DNA of 64,000 nt from Hyphomonadaceae bacterium BL14 (GCA_027627705.1 CP091242.1:2406677-2470676), one strand, 5' to 3'. Positions 9,062 through 18,523 are shown, numbered from the stretch's first letter. Made by a program: numbers and translations. The notes: generated by a model not told the origin, from the sequence alone.

Positions 9062-10294
9062 ATGGCGTTATCAACTTTTTTGAAGGCGTGCCTGGCCGCT
9101 CTTGTGTTGGCGGCGGCTGCGCTGGCCGCTCCGGCCCGCGCCGACATGCCCGATCCCGCCACCTTCCCGGCCTGGCTTGACTCGTTTGCCGACCGCCTGG
9201 AAGCCGAAGGCGTCAGCGCACCGGTGCGCGCGTCGATGCTGGAGGGGCTCACACCTGATCTGCGCATTGTCGAGCGCGACCGCACCCAGCCCGAGTTTGT
9301 CCGCCCGGTCTGGCAGTATCTGGCGGGTGCCGCGTCGGCGGACCGGGCTGCGGGCGGCCAGCGCGCCGCGACGCGCCACCGCGATGCGCTGGATCAGGTG
9401 GAGGCGCGCTTCGGCGTGGATCGCCATGTGCTGACCGCCATCTGGGGTCTGGAAAGCGCCTACGGTGCGATTCAGGGCGATTTTGACGTGGTGCGCTCGC
9501 TGGCCACGCTGGCCTGGGAGGGCCGCCGCCGGGGCTTTGCCGAAGCCCAGCTGATCGCCGCCGCGCGCATGATCGAGCGCGGCTACGCCACCCGTGATGA
9601 TCTCAAGGGCAGCTGGGCGGGTGCCATGGGCCAGACCCAGTTCATTCCCACCACCTATCTGGAACGCGCCGTGGACATGGATGGTGACGGGCGGCGCGAT
9701 ATCTGGGCCAGCGAGGCGGACGCGCTGGGCTCCGCGGCCAATCTTCTGGTCAATGCCGGCTGGGAAGCCGGCGCGCCGGTCGTGGTTCAGGTCGCGTTGC
9801 CCGAGGCTTATGATTTTGCCCGCTGGAGCGAGAACGCCCGCCGCCCGGTCTCGGCCTGGGCGCTGGATGCGGTGCGCCCGGCCAATGGCGAATGGGATTC
9901 AGATGACCTCTACCGTACGGCCCGCCTGGTGCTGCCCGCCGGGGCGCGCGGTCCGGCCTTTCTGGCGTTCGGCAATTTCGAAGCGCTGATGCGGTACAAT
10001 AACTCCACCGCCTACGGGCTGGGCGTGGCCTATCTGGCCAAGCGCCTGTCCAGTGGGGTCACGCCGCCCGAAGGCTGGCCGGAAGATGATCCGCCCATCA
10101 CCCGCAGCCAGTCGCGCGACCTGCAGGAAGCGCTCACCGCGCTGGGTTATAATACCGGCGGGGTTGACGGGATTGTCGGTGCCAATACCCGCGCGGCGCT
10201 GCGGCGCTTCCAAGCCGACAACAGCCTGATCGCGGACGGCTATGCCGGGCGTCAGGCCCACGACGCCGTGATGGCCGCTCGCGCGAACCGCTAG
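9062..10294 (+). CDS. Lytic murein transglycosylase, MltB family, with peptidoglycan-binding domain
   Basis: 410 residues. Signal peptide at 1-27 (ending APARA). The SLT_2/MltB domain spans about 30-320, with catalytic Glu131 in IWGLESAYG and the supporting block GAMGQTQFIPTTYL. A peptidoglycan_binding_1 domain follows (about 345-405: SRDLQEALTALGYNTGGVDG). It cleaves the MurNAc-GlcNAc bond to 1,6-anhydro-muropeptides in the periplasm. There is no lipobox, so it is a soluble form. Its last codon shares a CTAG with the convergent MFS gene, a 4-bp overlap. Confidence 0.92.
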   Translation: MALSTFLKACLAALVLAAAALAAPARADMPDPATFPAWLDSFADRLEAEGVSAPVRASMLEGLTPDLRIVERDRTQPEFVRPVWQYLAGAASADRAAGGQRAATRHRDALDQVEARFGVDRHVLTAIWGLESAYGAIQGDFDVVRSLATLAWEGRRRGFAEAQLIAAARMIERGYATRDDLKGSWAGAMGQTQFIPTTYLERAVDMDGDGRRDIWASEADALGSAANLLVNAGWEAGAPVVVQVALPEAYDFARWSENARRPVSAWALDAVRPANGEWDSDDLYRTARLVLPAGARGPAFLAFGNFEALMRYNNSTAYGLGVAYLAKRLSSGVTPPEGWPEDDPPITRSQSRDLQEALTALGYNTGGVDGIVGANTRAALRRFQADNSLIADGYAGRQAHDAVMAARANR

Positions 10295-11601
10295 ACCGGT
10301 CCGGGCCCGGCATCCTCGTGGGTGTCCACCGCCTGGGCCGCGGCGGCGCGAATGCGCGGATGGAAGACGGCCAGGGCGAACCCCGCTGCGCACAGCGCCG
10401 CGTTCAGGGCAAAGGGGGCCGGGGGTGCCACCGCCTGATAAAGCCACAGCCCGGTCAGCGGTGCGATCAGGAAGCCCACGCCCGCCGTCGCTGTCGTCAG
10501 GCCCGCCACACGCCCCTGCTCCTCGGGGTTCACCGCCAGCGAGGCACCGCCGGTAAAGCCGGACCGCCCCAATCCGAAGCCGAAACTGTTGAGCATGAAG
10601 GCCACGACTATGCCGGCATAATTGGGCGCAAACACGAGCCCCACATTGCCCACCGCCATCAGCACGCCGCCCAGGATCATCAGCACGCGCGGGCTGGTCT
10701 TCAGCGCCGGGATCACGGCGAGCTGGGCGAAGATCAGCGCCGCGGCTCCGGCCGTCAGCGCCACACCCGCCAGCTGCAATCCTTCATCCGGGCCAATTGC
10801 CAGGCGGTCCATCACGTAAAAGGACACGGCCTGCAGGCCGGCCGCCTGTGACAGCCAGATCGCGCAGCCAAACAGCATGAAACCGGTCAGGCGCGGATCC
10901 AGCGCAAAGCGGAACTGTACCAGCGGATTGATCGGCCGTCCCTGCTGACGCTTGGGCGGGGTCTTTTCCGGCAGGGTCAGGCGCACCACCAATGCGCCCG
11001 CGCCCACCAGCGCCGCAATCACGATCATGAAGGGGGCGATGCCGATGCGCTCCACAAAGGCCGCCGCCAGTGCCGGTCCGATCATGGCACCCAGACCGAA
11101 CGCTGCCGTCAGCCCGGCCAGCGCGCTGGTTCGCTCGAACGGGCTGGTGCGGTCGGCGACATAGGCCTGCGCTGCCGGATTGGTCGCCGAGCCCAGCCCG
11201 CCGAACAGGCAGCGCGCCAGAGCCATGGCCACAATGGCCGCCAGCGGCGGCAGCAGCCCCGACTGCCCCGCCCAGGCACCGGCTGCGAACACCAGCGTCG
11301 ACACCGCAAAGCTCGCCAGCCCGAACACGATCAGGGGCCGCCGCCCCACCCGGTCCGACAGCGCGCCCCAGACCGGGCTCATGGTCAGAAATAGCAGCGC
11401 CGACAGGGTATAGATCGCCCCGACATACACCTCCGCCACCTCCAGCTGGCGCGCCAGCGGCGGCAATATCGCGAACAGCATGGAATTGCCGATGCCCGTG
11501 GCCATCAGGCACACGAACAACAGCCGGAAGGCGCGCCGGCGCGCCTGCGGACTGGACTGATTGAGGGGTTCGGAAGCCGGGCTCATTGCCCCGTCAGCCA
11601 T
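10291..11601 (-). CDS. MFS transporter (drug/metabolite efflux type)
   Basis: 436 residues, twelve hydrophobic helices. Motif A between helices 2 and 3 reads GALSDRVGRRPL and marks a major facilitator; the overall pattern (TetA/multidrug-like, 14 residues of cytosolic lead) suggests proton-driven export. No substrate clue and no adjacent regulator. The gene lies between the convergent mltB-type gene and the HEAT-like gene, whose end is only 21 bp upstream on the same strand, so the two may be cotranscribed. Confidence 0.88.
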   Translation of the reverse strand: MADGAMSPASEPLNQSSPQARRRAFRLLFVCLMATGIGNSMLFAILPPLARQLEVAEVYVGAIYTLSALLFLTMSPVWGALSDRVGRRPLIVFGLASFAVSTLVFAAGAWAGQSGLLPPLAAIVAMALARCLFGGLGSATNPAAQAYVADRTSPFERTSALAGLTAAFGLGAMIGPALAAAFVERIGIAPFMIVIAALVGAGALVVRLTLPEKTPPKRQQGRPINPLVQFRFALDPRLTGFMLFGCAIWLSQAAGLQAVSFYVMDRLAIGPDEGLQLAGVALTAGAAALIFAQLAVIPALKTSPRVLMILGGVLMAVGNVGLVFAPNYAGIVVAFMLNSFGFGLGRSGFTGGASLAVNPEEQGRVAGLTTATAGVGFLIAPLTGLWLYQAVAPPAPFALNAALCAAGFALAVFHPRIRAAAAQAVDTHEDAGPGPV

Positions 11602-11622
11602 ACGCCCGCACAGCGCCAGCGT

Positions 11623-13152
11623 CTATGGCGCGTCGGTGCAGGTCGCGAGACCTTCCACGCCATCCTGATCAGCCACCATAACCCAGCCGCTGCCGAAAAT
11701 GGCGACGCGGCCTGGCGCGATTTCGCGCAAGGTGATCGGCTTGGCGGACAGGGTCGCGATGCGGGTGAGTTCGGACGGGGCACCGAAAATGGGCGTTTCG
11801 ACATGATCGAGCGCACCGCCGCGTATCACGTAGCCGTCCCGGCCTGACAGCACCCAGACCCCGCGCGGTGAACGCGCCATCCCGATCACGTTGATGTGTG
11901 TGCTCAGCACCCGGCTGCGCGACCCGAAGCCTGTCGCAGTGAGCGCGCCGGACCACTGGCCGAAATCACTGCCCACCAGAAACGTGAACTCATGGGGAGC
12001 GAGGGTGACGATCCCGCCATAATCGGCGCGGATATCCGTATCCACACCCTCGAAATCCAGCCCGTCCCAGCGCCACGCCTGGCAGCCCGGGACGATGGTC
12101 CGGTCTGGATCGAGCCGGTCCGGACTGCGGTAAACCAGCGGGCTTTCGTCAAAGTCCAGGAAGAACAGCCGGGGTGCCGACCGTTCGAACAGGTCCAGCA
12201 TGCGGTGATCGTTACGATTGTCCCCCAGGCGTTGGGCGCGTTCAGCCAGCTGCGCCTCAGCCCAAGCCTGGCCCGAGCCTTCCAGCGAACCGGTCTGCAG
12301 GCCATGCAGGGCGAGGGCGGCCTGGGCGCGCACGGCAGGCATCCAGTGATCACGGGCCGCCGCCTCCAGCGCAGCCTCGGCGGCCGCCTTATCCGGCGCG
12401 TCAAGCCCGGTGAGGCCCGCCGCAGCCTCAAAGCCGAGGCGCCAGTTGCGCCGCCAGTGCGCAGCGTCCAGAGCGTCGACGAATAATGGCGCCGCCTCGC
12501 TGCGGCGCTCTGTGGCGATCCTGCGCAGGAGCCAGTTCTGCTCCTCGGGCTGCAGGCCGGGCAATGTCGCGCGTACGGTCTCAAAGGCTGGCGCGGCGAG
12601 GTCAAGATCAAGCGCCCTGTCGTAGGCGCTCACACAGGCGTGGTGGGGCCTGCGCCAACCCTGATAAGGATAGTCCGGCTCGTCGCCGCAGCGCCTGAGA
12701 AGGATCAGCGCCGCCTCGCCATCGCCATGGGCGGCCAGACCATGCAAGGCGCTCAGCGCCACCATCGGCTCCCGGCTGGCGGCCTGGCGGCGCAGGACCG
12801 GCTGCACCAGAGCGTCATGATCGCGGACCCGGCGCACCAGCGCCAGCGCCGCCAGGGCTTCAGATACGCTGGCGTGCGGATCGTCCAGAACCGAGATGAA
12901 GGCGCGCACGACCGGTTCCGGCCAGGCCTGGGGCTCGCCCGCCGGAGGGTGGCCCATGAGGTCATCAGCCTGCGCCGCGACCGCGTCGAGCGCCGCCTGC
13001 GCCGGGTCAGCGCCCAGCGCTTCGGCGGCGCGCGTGAAGGCGTGCCCGTCCACCTGATAGCGCACCACGGCCCGCTGACACTCCGGGAGGGTGGCGCAAG
13101 CCGGCTCTGCGGAGCCAGCAAAGAGCAGAAGAGTCGCCAAACCTGAGAGCAT
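11623..13152 (-). CDS. Exported protein with HEAT-like N-terminal half, function unknown
   Basis: 509 residues from ATG at 13152, chosen because it opens a signal peptide (MLSGLATLLLFAGSAEPACA); an upstream in-frame start would bury it. Residues 60-320 are alanine-rich helical pairs resembling HEAT repeats (for example ALAALALVRRVRDHDALV and ALSALHGLAAHGDGEAALI). Residues 330-509 look all-beta, with repeated short strands (GGIVTLAPHEFTFLVG, GVWVLSGRDGYVIRGG, GRVAIFGSGWVMVAD), perhaps a partial propeller. I do not recognise the family. Likely periplasmic or surface-bound. A plausible promoter lies just upstream. Confidence 0.75.
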   Translation of the reverse strand: MLSGLATLLLFAGSAEPACATLPECQRAVVRYQVDGHAFTRAAEALGADPAQAALDAVAAQADDLMGHPPAGEPQAWPEPVVRAFISVLDDPHASVSEALAALALVRRVRDHDALVQPVLRRQAASREPMVALSALHGLAAHGDGEAALILLRRCGDEPDYPYQGWRRPHHACVSAYDRALDLDLAAPAFETVRATLPGLQPEEQNWLLRRIATERRSEAAPLFVDALDAAHWRRNWRLGFEAAAGLTGLDAPDKAAAEAALEAAARDHWMPAVRAQAALALHGLQTGSLEGSGQAWAEAQLAERAQRLGDNRNDHRMLDLFERSAPRLFFLDFDESPLVYRSPDRLDPDRTIVPGCQAWRWDGLDFEGVDTDIRADYGGIVTLAPHEFTFLVGSDFGQWSGALTATGFGSRSRVLSTHINVIGMARSPRGVWVLSGRDGYVIRGGALDHVETPIFGAPSELTRIATLSAKPITLREIAPGRVAIFGSGWVMVADQDGVEGLATCTDAP

Positions 13153-13505
13153 GGTCAGTTTTCCATCTCGCCCCCTGATTATGGGGTCTTGCGCCCGAAT
13201 CCCCAAGCAACAATCAACCGCCACGGCGCGAGCGTCTCTCCGATATCCGGACTCGCTGCTCCGCCAGTGTCTACGGCGCGTCCTGATGAGCGGTTGGCCG
13301 GCCCGCCTCGCGCAACTTGGCGATGGAATCGGGAACGTTGCACCCGCGCGGATCGTTGGCCTGGCGCCTGCCTGCCTGCTCTCGATCCCGCTACGCGGTT
13401 TCGCAACACATCCTTCATCGCCCGGCTGCGCCGGCGTTCAGACCCTCGCGCCGGCGAGCGCAACGGGTTAGATTGCCGCGCCTGCCCACCCCCACCGGAG
13501 AGTTC
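13153..13505. other. Gene-free divergent region upstream of the HEAT-like and ATP-grasp genes
   Basis: 353 bp between two divergent start codons. It includes one plausible promoter for the minus-strand gene. On the plus side an open frame runs in from 13317, but its Arg/Ser-rich lead does not resemble ATP-grasp N-termini, so I treat it as noncoding. Confidence 0.5.
13178..13206 (-). promoter_or_regulatory. Candidate sigma-70 type promoter for the HEAT-like gene
   Basis: On the minus strand TTGGGG, a 17-nt spacer, then CATAAT. Transcription would start about 20 nt before the ATG at 13152, a short leader. Seen by eye only. Confidence 0.4.
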
Positions 13506-14819
13506 ATGCCCAAAGAGATCAGGCCGCGCGTCCTCCTGACCTATTCGCGCTCGCTGATGGCGCTGACCGCGGCGCAATCCCTGTCCGATCATGGTATTGA
13601 TGTGGTGGGCTGCGACAGCGTGGACATGACGGTGCTGCAGTTTTCCAAGCACTCGCGCGGCCACAAGCTGGTCGCCGATCATCGCGAGAAGCCGGACAAA
13701 TTCATCACCGATCTCATCAAGGCGGCGGACGCGCTGCGCCCGCGCGGGGATGCGCCCTTCGTGCTGATGCCGATCTTTGAAGAGACTTCGATTATCGCGG
13801 CTCATGCCGGCCGCCTGCGCGAGGCGGGGCTGATCGTGGCGGCGCCTGATCACCGCTCCATTGTGCAGGTGGAGCCCAAGGACAAGCTGCCGGCCGCCGC
13901 TGAAAGCGCCGGGGTGAATTTCCCGCGCACGATCTATCCCGATTCCATGGAGGCGCTGGACGCGGCGCTGGACAGCCTCGCCTTTCCGCTCATCACCAAG
14001 CCGGCGCGCGGCGTGGGCGGGCGCGGCGTGGCGCGCCATGACAGCGCCGCCAGGCTGAAGGCCTGGCTGGAAGACAAGCCGCCGCGCAGCAAGGCCGAAT
14101 GGCCGCTCGTCCAGGAGGCCGCGCCGGGCGATGACTTCTGCTTCTGCGCGCTGTGCGAGGAGGGCGAGCTGCGCGCCTGGATGACCTATCGCAGTCTGCA
14201 TGGCTTCCCGCCCAAGCGCGGCGCGGGCGTGCTGCGCGAGACCGTGGACAGCGCTCCGTTCAGGGAGGAGGCGGCGAAACTCCTGCGTCATCTCAAATGG
14301 TCGGGCGTGTGCGAGATCGATTACCGCTGGACCGGGAAGGCGGACGACACACCGTCTCTGATCGAGGTCAATCCGCGCTTCTGGGCGGGCCTGTTCCAGT
14401 CGGTGGCCAGCGGGGTGGATTTTCCCTGGCTGCTCTACCGGCAGGTGACCGGCGATCCGGTGCTGGAGCCGCCCAAGGTGACCATTGGCCGTCGCTCCAA
14501 AGTGCCGCTGCTGGCCCTCCTGAGCGCGGCCCAGTCCATCGCCGAGGAGGATTCCTATTTCAAAAACCTGTCCGAGCGCTGGGACAAGCTGGCGGATCGG
14601 GATCAGAAAGGCTTTGGCGAATTCATCAACGGCCTGTTTGATGTGAAGTCGCTGGGTGCCTACCTCAAGGCGCTCGGGGAGACCCGCGACCTGACTGCCG
14701 AGGCAGCCACGGACTTCATCCCGCTGGATGATCCGGGCACCACGCTGGGCGTCCTGTTCGTGCTGTCATCCATGATCCGGCGGGGAGAATTGCCGCCAGA
14801 GCTGAGGTTTGATGAGTGA
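13506..14819 (+). CDS. ATP-grasp ligase of unknown substrate
   Basis: 437 residues from ATG 13506, preceded by GGAGAG. Residues 8-45 form a nucleotide-like pre-ATP-grasp fold (RVLLTYSRSLMAL, IDVVGCDS). The ATP-grasp domain has the ATP-binding lysine at Lys165 (PLITKPARGVGGRGV) and the metal-binding block Glu287-x-Asn289 (IEVNPRFWAGL), as in carboxylate-amine ligases. These join a carboxylate, via acyl phosphate, to an amine or thiol. The substrate is not evident. It overlaps by 8 bp the class I amidotransferase-like gene, so the two are translationally coupled and probably act on related gamma-glutamyl or peptide-like compounds (inference). Confidence 0.85.
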   Translation: MPKEIRPRVLLTYSRSLMALTAAQSLSDHGIDVVGCDSVDMTVLQFSKHSRGHKLVADHREKPDKFITDLIKAADALRPRGDAPFVLMPIFEETSIIAAHAGRLREAGLIVAAPDHRSIVQVEPKDKLPAAAESAGVNFPRTIYPDSMEALDAALDSLAFPLITKPARGVGGRGVARHDSAARLKAWLEDKPPRSKAEWPLVQEAAPGDDFCFCALCEEGELRAWMTYRSLHGFPPKRGAGVLRETVDSAPFREEAAKLLRHLKWSGVCEIDYRWTGKADDTPSLIEVNPRFWAGLFQSVASGVDFPWLLYRQVTGDPVLEPPKVTIGRRSKVPLLALLSAAQSIAEEDSYFKNLSERWDKLADRDQKGFGEFINGLFDVKSLGAYLKALGETRDLTAEAATDFIPLDDPGTTLGVLFVLSSMIRRGELPPELRFDE

Positions 14820-15549
14820 CGCTAACGCCGCGCGCCGCCCGACCATCGCCGTGACCACGTCGGCGGGGACCGATTATGGCGTCTTCACGCTGATCTGGGC
14901 GGGCGTACGCCTGGCGGGCGGGCGGGCCGTGCGGGTGACGCCGCGCACCGCGGACACCCGTCCGGACGCGTTTGACGGGCTGATTCTGGCCGGCGGGCTG
15001 AACATTCATCCTGATGTCTACGGGCGGGATGTCAGCCCCGGCGCGCGCTATGACCGGGGCCGGGACGGGCTCGAGCTGGAATGGGCGCAGGCGTTCTGGG
15101 CGCTCAGGCGCCCGGTCCTGGCGATCTGCCGGGGCATGCAGCTTCTGAACGTCGCGCGCGGCGGGGCGGTCAGCGATATCCTCGACAAAAAAGTGCTGAA
15201 CACCCTGCCGTCCACACCGCTGGGCTACATGCTCTACCGCAAGAAAGTCGACATTACGCCGGGAACACGGCTGGCGCGCCTGTGGGGGCGGACGCGGGCG
15301 CGGGTCAATTCCCTGCACCGTCAGGCGGTGGCGGATCTGGGCGAGGGGCTGCGCGTGAGCGCGCGCGGCGAGCATGGCGAGGCACAAGCCCTGGAAGGCC
15401 CGCCGGGCGTCTTGCGCATGGCCGTCCAGTTTCATCCTGAAATGATGCTCTACCGGCGCGATATGCGCGATCTGTTCCGCACGTTGGTGGAGGCCGCCCG
15501 GCACCGAGATGGTGAATCGCCTGCTAACGCCTCGCAAACCGGGCTTTAA
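14812..15549 (+). CDS. Class I glutamine amidotransferase-like hydrolase, PuuD/peptidase C26 type
   Basis: 245 residues from ATG 14812, inside the end of the ATP-grasp gene. The nucleophile elbow AICRGMQLLNV gives Cys106; the rest of the triad is His208 and Glu210 in QFHPEMM. The NSLHRQAV block and the GGLNIHPDVYG block are typical of gamma-glutamyl-GABA hydrolases (PuuD), which release glutamate from gamma-glutamyl amides. No putrescine-pathway genes are near, so the true substrate is open. Coupling with the ATP-grasp ligase suggests a make/break or two-step pathway. Confidence 0.87.
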   Translation: MSDANAARRPTIAVTTSAGTDYGVFTLIWAGVRLAGGRAVRVTPRTADTRPDAFDGLILAGGLNIHPDVYGRDVSPGARYDRGRDGLELEWAQAFWALRRPVLAICRGMQLLNVARGGAVSDILDKKVLNTLPSTPLGYMLYRKKVDITPGTRLARLWGRTRARVNSLHRQAVADLGEGLRVSARGEHGEAQALEGPPGVLRMAVQFHPEMMLYRRDMRDLFRTLVEAARHRDGESPANASQTGL

Positions 15550-15658
15550 GCATCGTCTGTCATAACCGTCCCGAAATCGGACGCTGCTCCACTGAAGCCT
15601 GACAGAGCGGGACGACCCGCCGGGGCGGAGAGCGGCCGGACAGAACGGGTGGTGGGAT

Positions 15659-16525
15659 ATGTTTCAGATTATTGGCATCGTAGCCGTGTTCGGCCTCGTG
15701 TTTGGCGGCTTCGTGCTGTCAGGTGGCAAGTTCGACATCATCGTGAAGGCGCTGCCCTTCGAGATGATGATGATTGGCGGGGCGGCGGTCGGCGCCTTCC
15801 TCATCGGCAATGCGCCCAAGACCGTCACCAAGACGCTGGGCGATTTCGGCAAGATCATCTCGGGCTCCAAATGGAAGCAGCAGGACTATATCGACCTGCT
15901 CACGCTTCTGTTCCAGCTCACCAAGACGATGAAAACCAAGGGTGTCATCGCGCTGGAATCGCATATCGAGAAGCCGCACGAGAGCGCGATCTTCACGGCC
16001 TTTCCGCGCATCCTCAAGGACCATTTCGCGGTGGATTTCATCTGCGACACGCTGCGCATGATGACCATGAATCTGGAAGATCCCCACCAGGTCGAGGACG
16101 CGATGGAAAAGCAGCTGGAAAAGCACCATCACGAAGCGGCCAGCCCCGCCCATGCCTTGCAGTCCATGGCCGACGCGCTGCCGGCGCTGGGCATCGTGGC
16201 GGCGGTGCTGGGCATCATCAAGACCATGGGCGCAATCGATTCGCCGCCAGCCTATCTGGGCAAGATGATCGGCGGGGCGCTGACCGGCACCTTCCTGGGC
16301 GTGTTCCTGGCCTATGGCTTTGTTGGCCCGTTCGCGGCCCGCATGCAGGCGGTCTATGACGAAGAGAGCATTTTCTACCATATTATCCAGAACGTGCTGG
16401 TCGCCCACCTGCATGGCAACGCTGCCCAGATCTCCGTCGAGATCGGCCGTGGCGCGGTGCCCAGCGCCTTCCAGCCAAGCTTCATGGAGCTGGAAGAAGC
16501 CATCTCCACCGTGCAGGCGGCCTAA
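15659..16525 (+). CDS. motA: Flagellar motor stator protein MotA
   Basis: 288 residues, the MotA length. Four membrane helices: two at 1-50 (IIGIVAVFGLVFGGFVLSGG; PFEMMMIGGAAVGAFLIG) and two at about 165-215, with the large charged cytoplasmic loop between. The helix-3 stretch MADALPALGIVAAVLGIIKTMG holds the conserved prolines, and KMIGGALTGTFLGVFLAYGFVGP is helix 4. With MotB it forms the H+-driven stator. No motB follows here; the next gene is mnmC, so motB must lie elsewhere, as in Caulobacter. Confidence 0.93.
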   Translation: MFQIIGIVAVFGLVFGGFVLSGGKFDIIVKALPFEMMMIGGAAVGAFLIGNAPKTVTKTLGDFGKIISGSKWKQQDYIDLLTLLFQLTKTMKTKGVIALESHIEKPHESAIFTAFPRILKDHFAVDFICDTLRMMTMNLEDPHQVEDAMEKQLEKHHHEAASPAHALQSMADALPALGIVAAVLGIIKTMGAIDSPPAYLGKMIGGALTGTFLGVFLAYGFVGPFAARMQAVYDEESIFYHIIQNVLVAHLHGNAAQISVEIGRGAVPSAFQPSFMELEEAISTVQAA

Positions 16526-16581
16526 ACGACCGGCACCCGGGTCTTGCGTCCGCCGCGGCCATCGGCCATGGCGGACGCATC

Positions 16582-18462
16582 ATGACCTCCCAACCCCTCA
16601 CCCTGACACGTCCCCATGCGCGGCTGGACTGGGCGTCCGGTCCAATGGCGCGCGATCATGGCGATATGTATTTCCAGCCCGAAGACGGGCTGGCCGAGGC
16701 GCGCGCGGTGTTTGTGGCCGGCGCGGGGTATCCCGAACGCTTCCATGACGGCGTGACCATCGTGGGCGAGCTGGGTTTCGGCACCGGGCTCAATTTCCTG
16801 GCGCTGTGGGACAGTTTGCGCCGCCACGCGCCCGCCGGCGCGCGCCTGCACATGGTGTCTGTCGAGGGCTTTCCGCTGATGCGCGCCGACGCCGCGCGGG
16901 CGCTGGCGGTGTTTCCCGAGCTCGCCCCGCTGGCCGACGCGCTGCTGGCGGCCTGGCCCTCGCCCCATTGCGGCCCGCACCGGCGTGTGTTCGACGGCGG
17001 CCGGGTCTGCCTGACTCTCCATCATGACGAGGTCACCGCCGCGCTCGGCCAGATGGATTTCGCGGCGGATGCCTGGTTTCTCGACGGCTTCGCCCCGGCG
17101 AAAAACCCCGCCATGTGGACAGATGCGGCGCTGGCGGGTGTCGCCAGGCTGTGCGCGCCGGGTGCTCGCGCCGTGACCTTCACCGTGGCCGGGGCCGTGC
17201 GCCGGGGCCTCGCCGCCTCGGGTTTCGATGTGGCCAAGCGCCCCGGTTTTGGGCGCAAGCGTGAACGGCTTGAAGCCGTCTATGCCGGACCGCCGCGCCC
17301 GCCCCTGGCCGGGCCTTTTGCGCCGGGCGGCCGGATGGACGGGCCTGTGGCGATCATCGGTGGCGGGATTGCCGCGGCGAGCCTGGCTGACGCCTTTGCC
17401 CGGCGCGGGCGCGGCGTCACTGTCTTTGCGCATGGCGGCTGGGGTGCCGGCGCGTCGGGCGCGCCGCTGGGCCTGCTGACGCCGCGCCTCGAAGCGGCTG
17501 ACCGGCCACACAATCGCGCCCTGCTGGCGGCGTTTGATTTTGCGGTTCAGCGCTATCGCCAGACCGGCGCGTTCGATGGCGCTGGCGTACTGCGCCTGGG
17601 CGAGGCCGAGCGCCTGCAGCGCCTGGCCGGGGCGCTGGACGATGATTTCACATGGCTGGACGGTGCCGCCAGCGCCGGCATCACTGGCTGGGACACACCG
17701 GGCCTGTTCATGGCGCGCGCCGGGACGTTCGAACCCGCGCGCCTGCTGGCGGCCCTGGGCGGCACGGCCGGACTGCGCGATGCGCGGGTCGAGGCGCTGG
17801 AGCCCGGACCGGATGGCGTCCGGCTTTTCGGTCACGATGGCGCAGGGCTGGGTGATTTTGCGGCGGTGATCCTGGCGGGCGGCGCGGCGGGACGGGACCT
17901 GATGGCGGGCCAGCTGCCACTGGAGGCGGCCGCCGGGCAGGTCGCGGTGTTTGACAGCGCGTTCGCGCCGGCCTCGGCAGCGGCCTGGGGCGGGTATGCC
18001 GCGGCCATGCCCGGTGGCCTGATGCTGGGCGCGACCCATGACAAGGGCGATGATCCCGGCGATGCGGCCCATGCCGGGACGGCACTGCGCGCCCTGGCGC
18101 AGGCGGGACCGGCGGGTCTGGCGCAGGCGCTGGGAGAGGTGCGCGGGCACTGGGGCGGTGTGCGGGCCGCCACAGCCGACCGGCTGCCGGCGGTGGGAAA
18201 TCTGCCCGATGGGTCCTTCTGCGCGCTGTGGGCCGACCTGGCGCAGGGCCGTGCAGGTGCAGCTGTGCCACCGCCCGGTGCCGGGCTGTCACCGCGCGTC
18301 TTCACCCTCACCGGTCTGGGCGCGCGCGGTTTCGCCCATGCGCCGCTGCTGGCCGAGGCACTGGCCAGCCAGCTGTGCGGCGAGCCGCCGCCGCTGGAGC
18401 GCGCTGCGCTGCAGGCACTGCACCCGGCGCGCTTGGCCTGGCGGTCGCTGAAGCGGGGCTAA
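16582..18462 (+). CDS. mnmC: Bifunctional tRNA U34 modification enzyme MnmC (methyltransferase plus FAD oxidase)
   Basis: 626 residues in two domains. Residues 1-240 are the MnmD methyltransferase, with the SAM site ELGFGTGLNFLALW and the motif DAWFLDGFAPAKNPAMW. From about 253 the FAD-dependent MnmC1 domain begins with the dinucleotide motif VAIIGGGIAAASLADAF and ends with TGLGARGFAHAPLLAEALA. The oxidase part removes carboxymethyl from cmnm5s2U34 and the methyltransferase makes mnm5s2U34 in tRNA. Full-length compared with E. coli (about 668). Follows motA by 56 bp. Confidence 0.93.
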   Translation: MTSQPLTLTRPHARLDWASGPMARDHGDMYFQPEDGLAEARAVFVAGAGYPERFHDGVTIVGELGFGTGLNFLALWDSLRRHAPAGARLHMVSVEGFPLMRADAARALAVFPELAPLADALLAAWPSPHCGPHRRVFDGGRVCLTLHHDEVTAALGQMDFAADAWFLDGFAPAKNPAMWTDAALAGVARLCAPGARAVTFTVAGAVRRGLAASGFDVAKRPGFGRKRERLEAVYAGPPRPPLAGPFAPGGRMDGPVAIIGGGIAAASLADAFARRGRGVTVFAHGGWGAGASGAPLGLLTPRLEAADRPHNRALLAAFDFAVQRYRQTGAFDGAGVLRLGEAERLQRLAGALDDDFTWLDGAASAGITGWDTPGLFMARAGTFEPARLLAALGGTAGLRDARVEALEPGPDGVRLFGHDGAGLGDFAAVILAGGAAGRDLMAGQLPLEAAAGQVAVFDSAFAPASAAAWGGYAAAMPGGLMLGATHDKGDDPGDAAHAGTALRALAQAGPAGLAQALGEVRGHWGGVRAATADRLPAVGNLPDGSFCALWADLAQGRAGAAVPPPGAGLSPRVFTLTGLGARGFAHAPLLAEALASQLCGEPPPLERAALQALHPARLAWRSLKRG

Positions 18463-18523
18463 CGGCCCGGCTCTTGCTCGCCTCCCGCAGCGAAACCCGC
18501 TGCGTGGAGCAAAACGGCACGCC

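Noticed and set aside
16522-18150. 542-codon minus-strand frame opposite mnmC
   Set aside because: Shadow of mnmC, which carries both catalytic domains intact.
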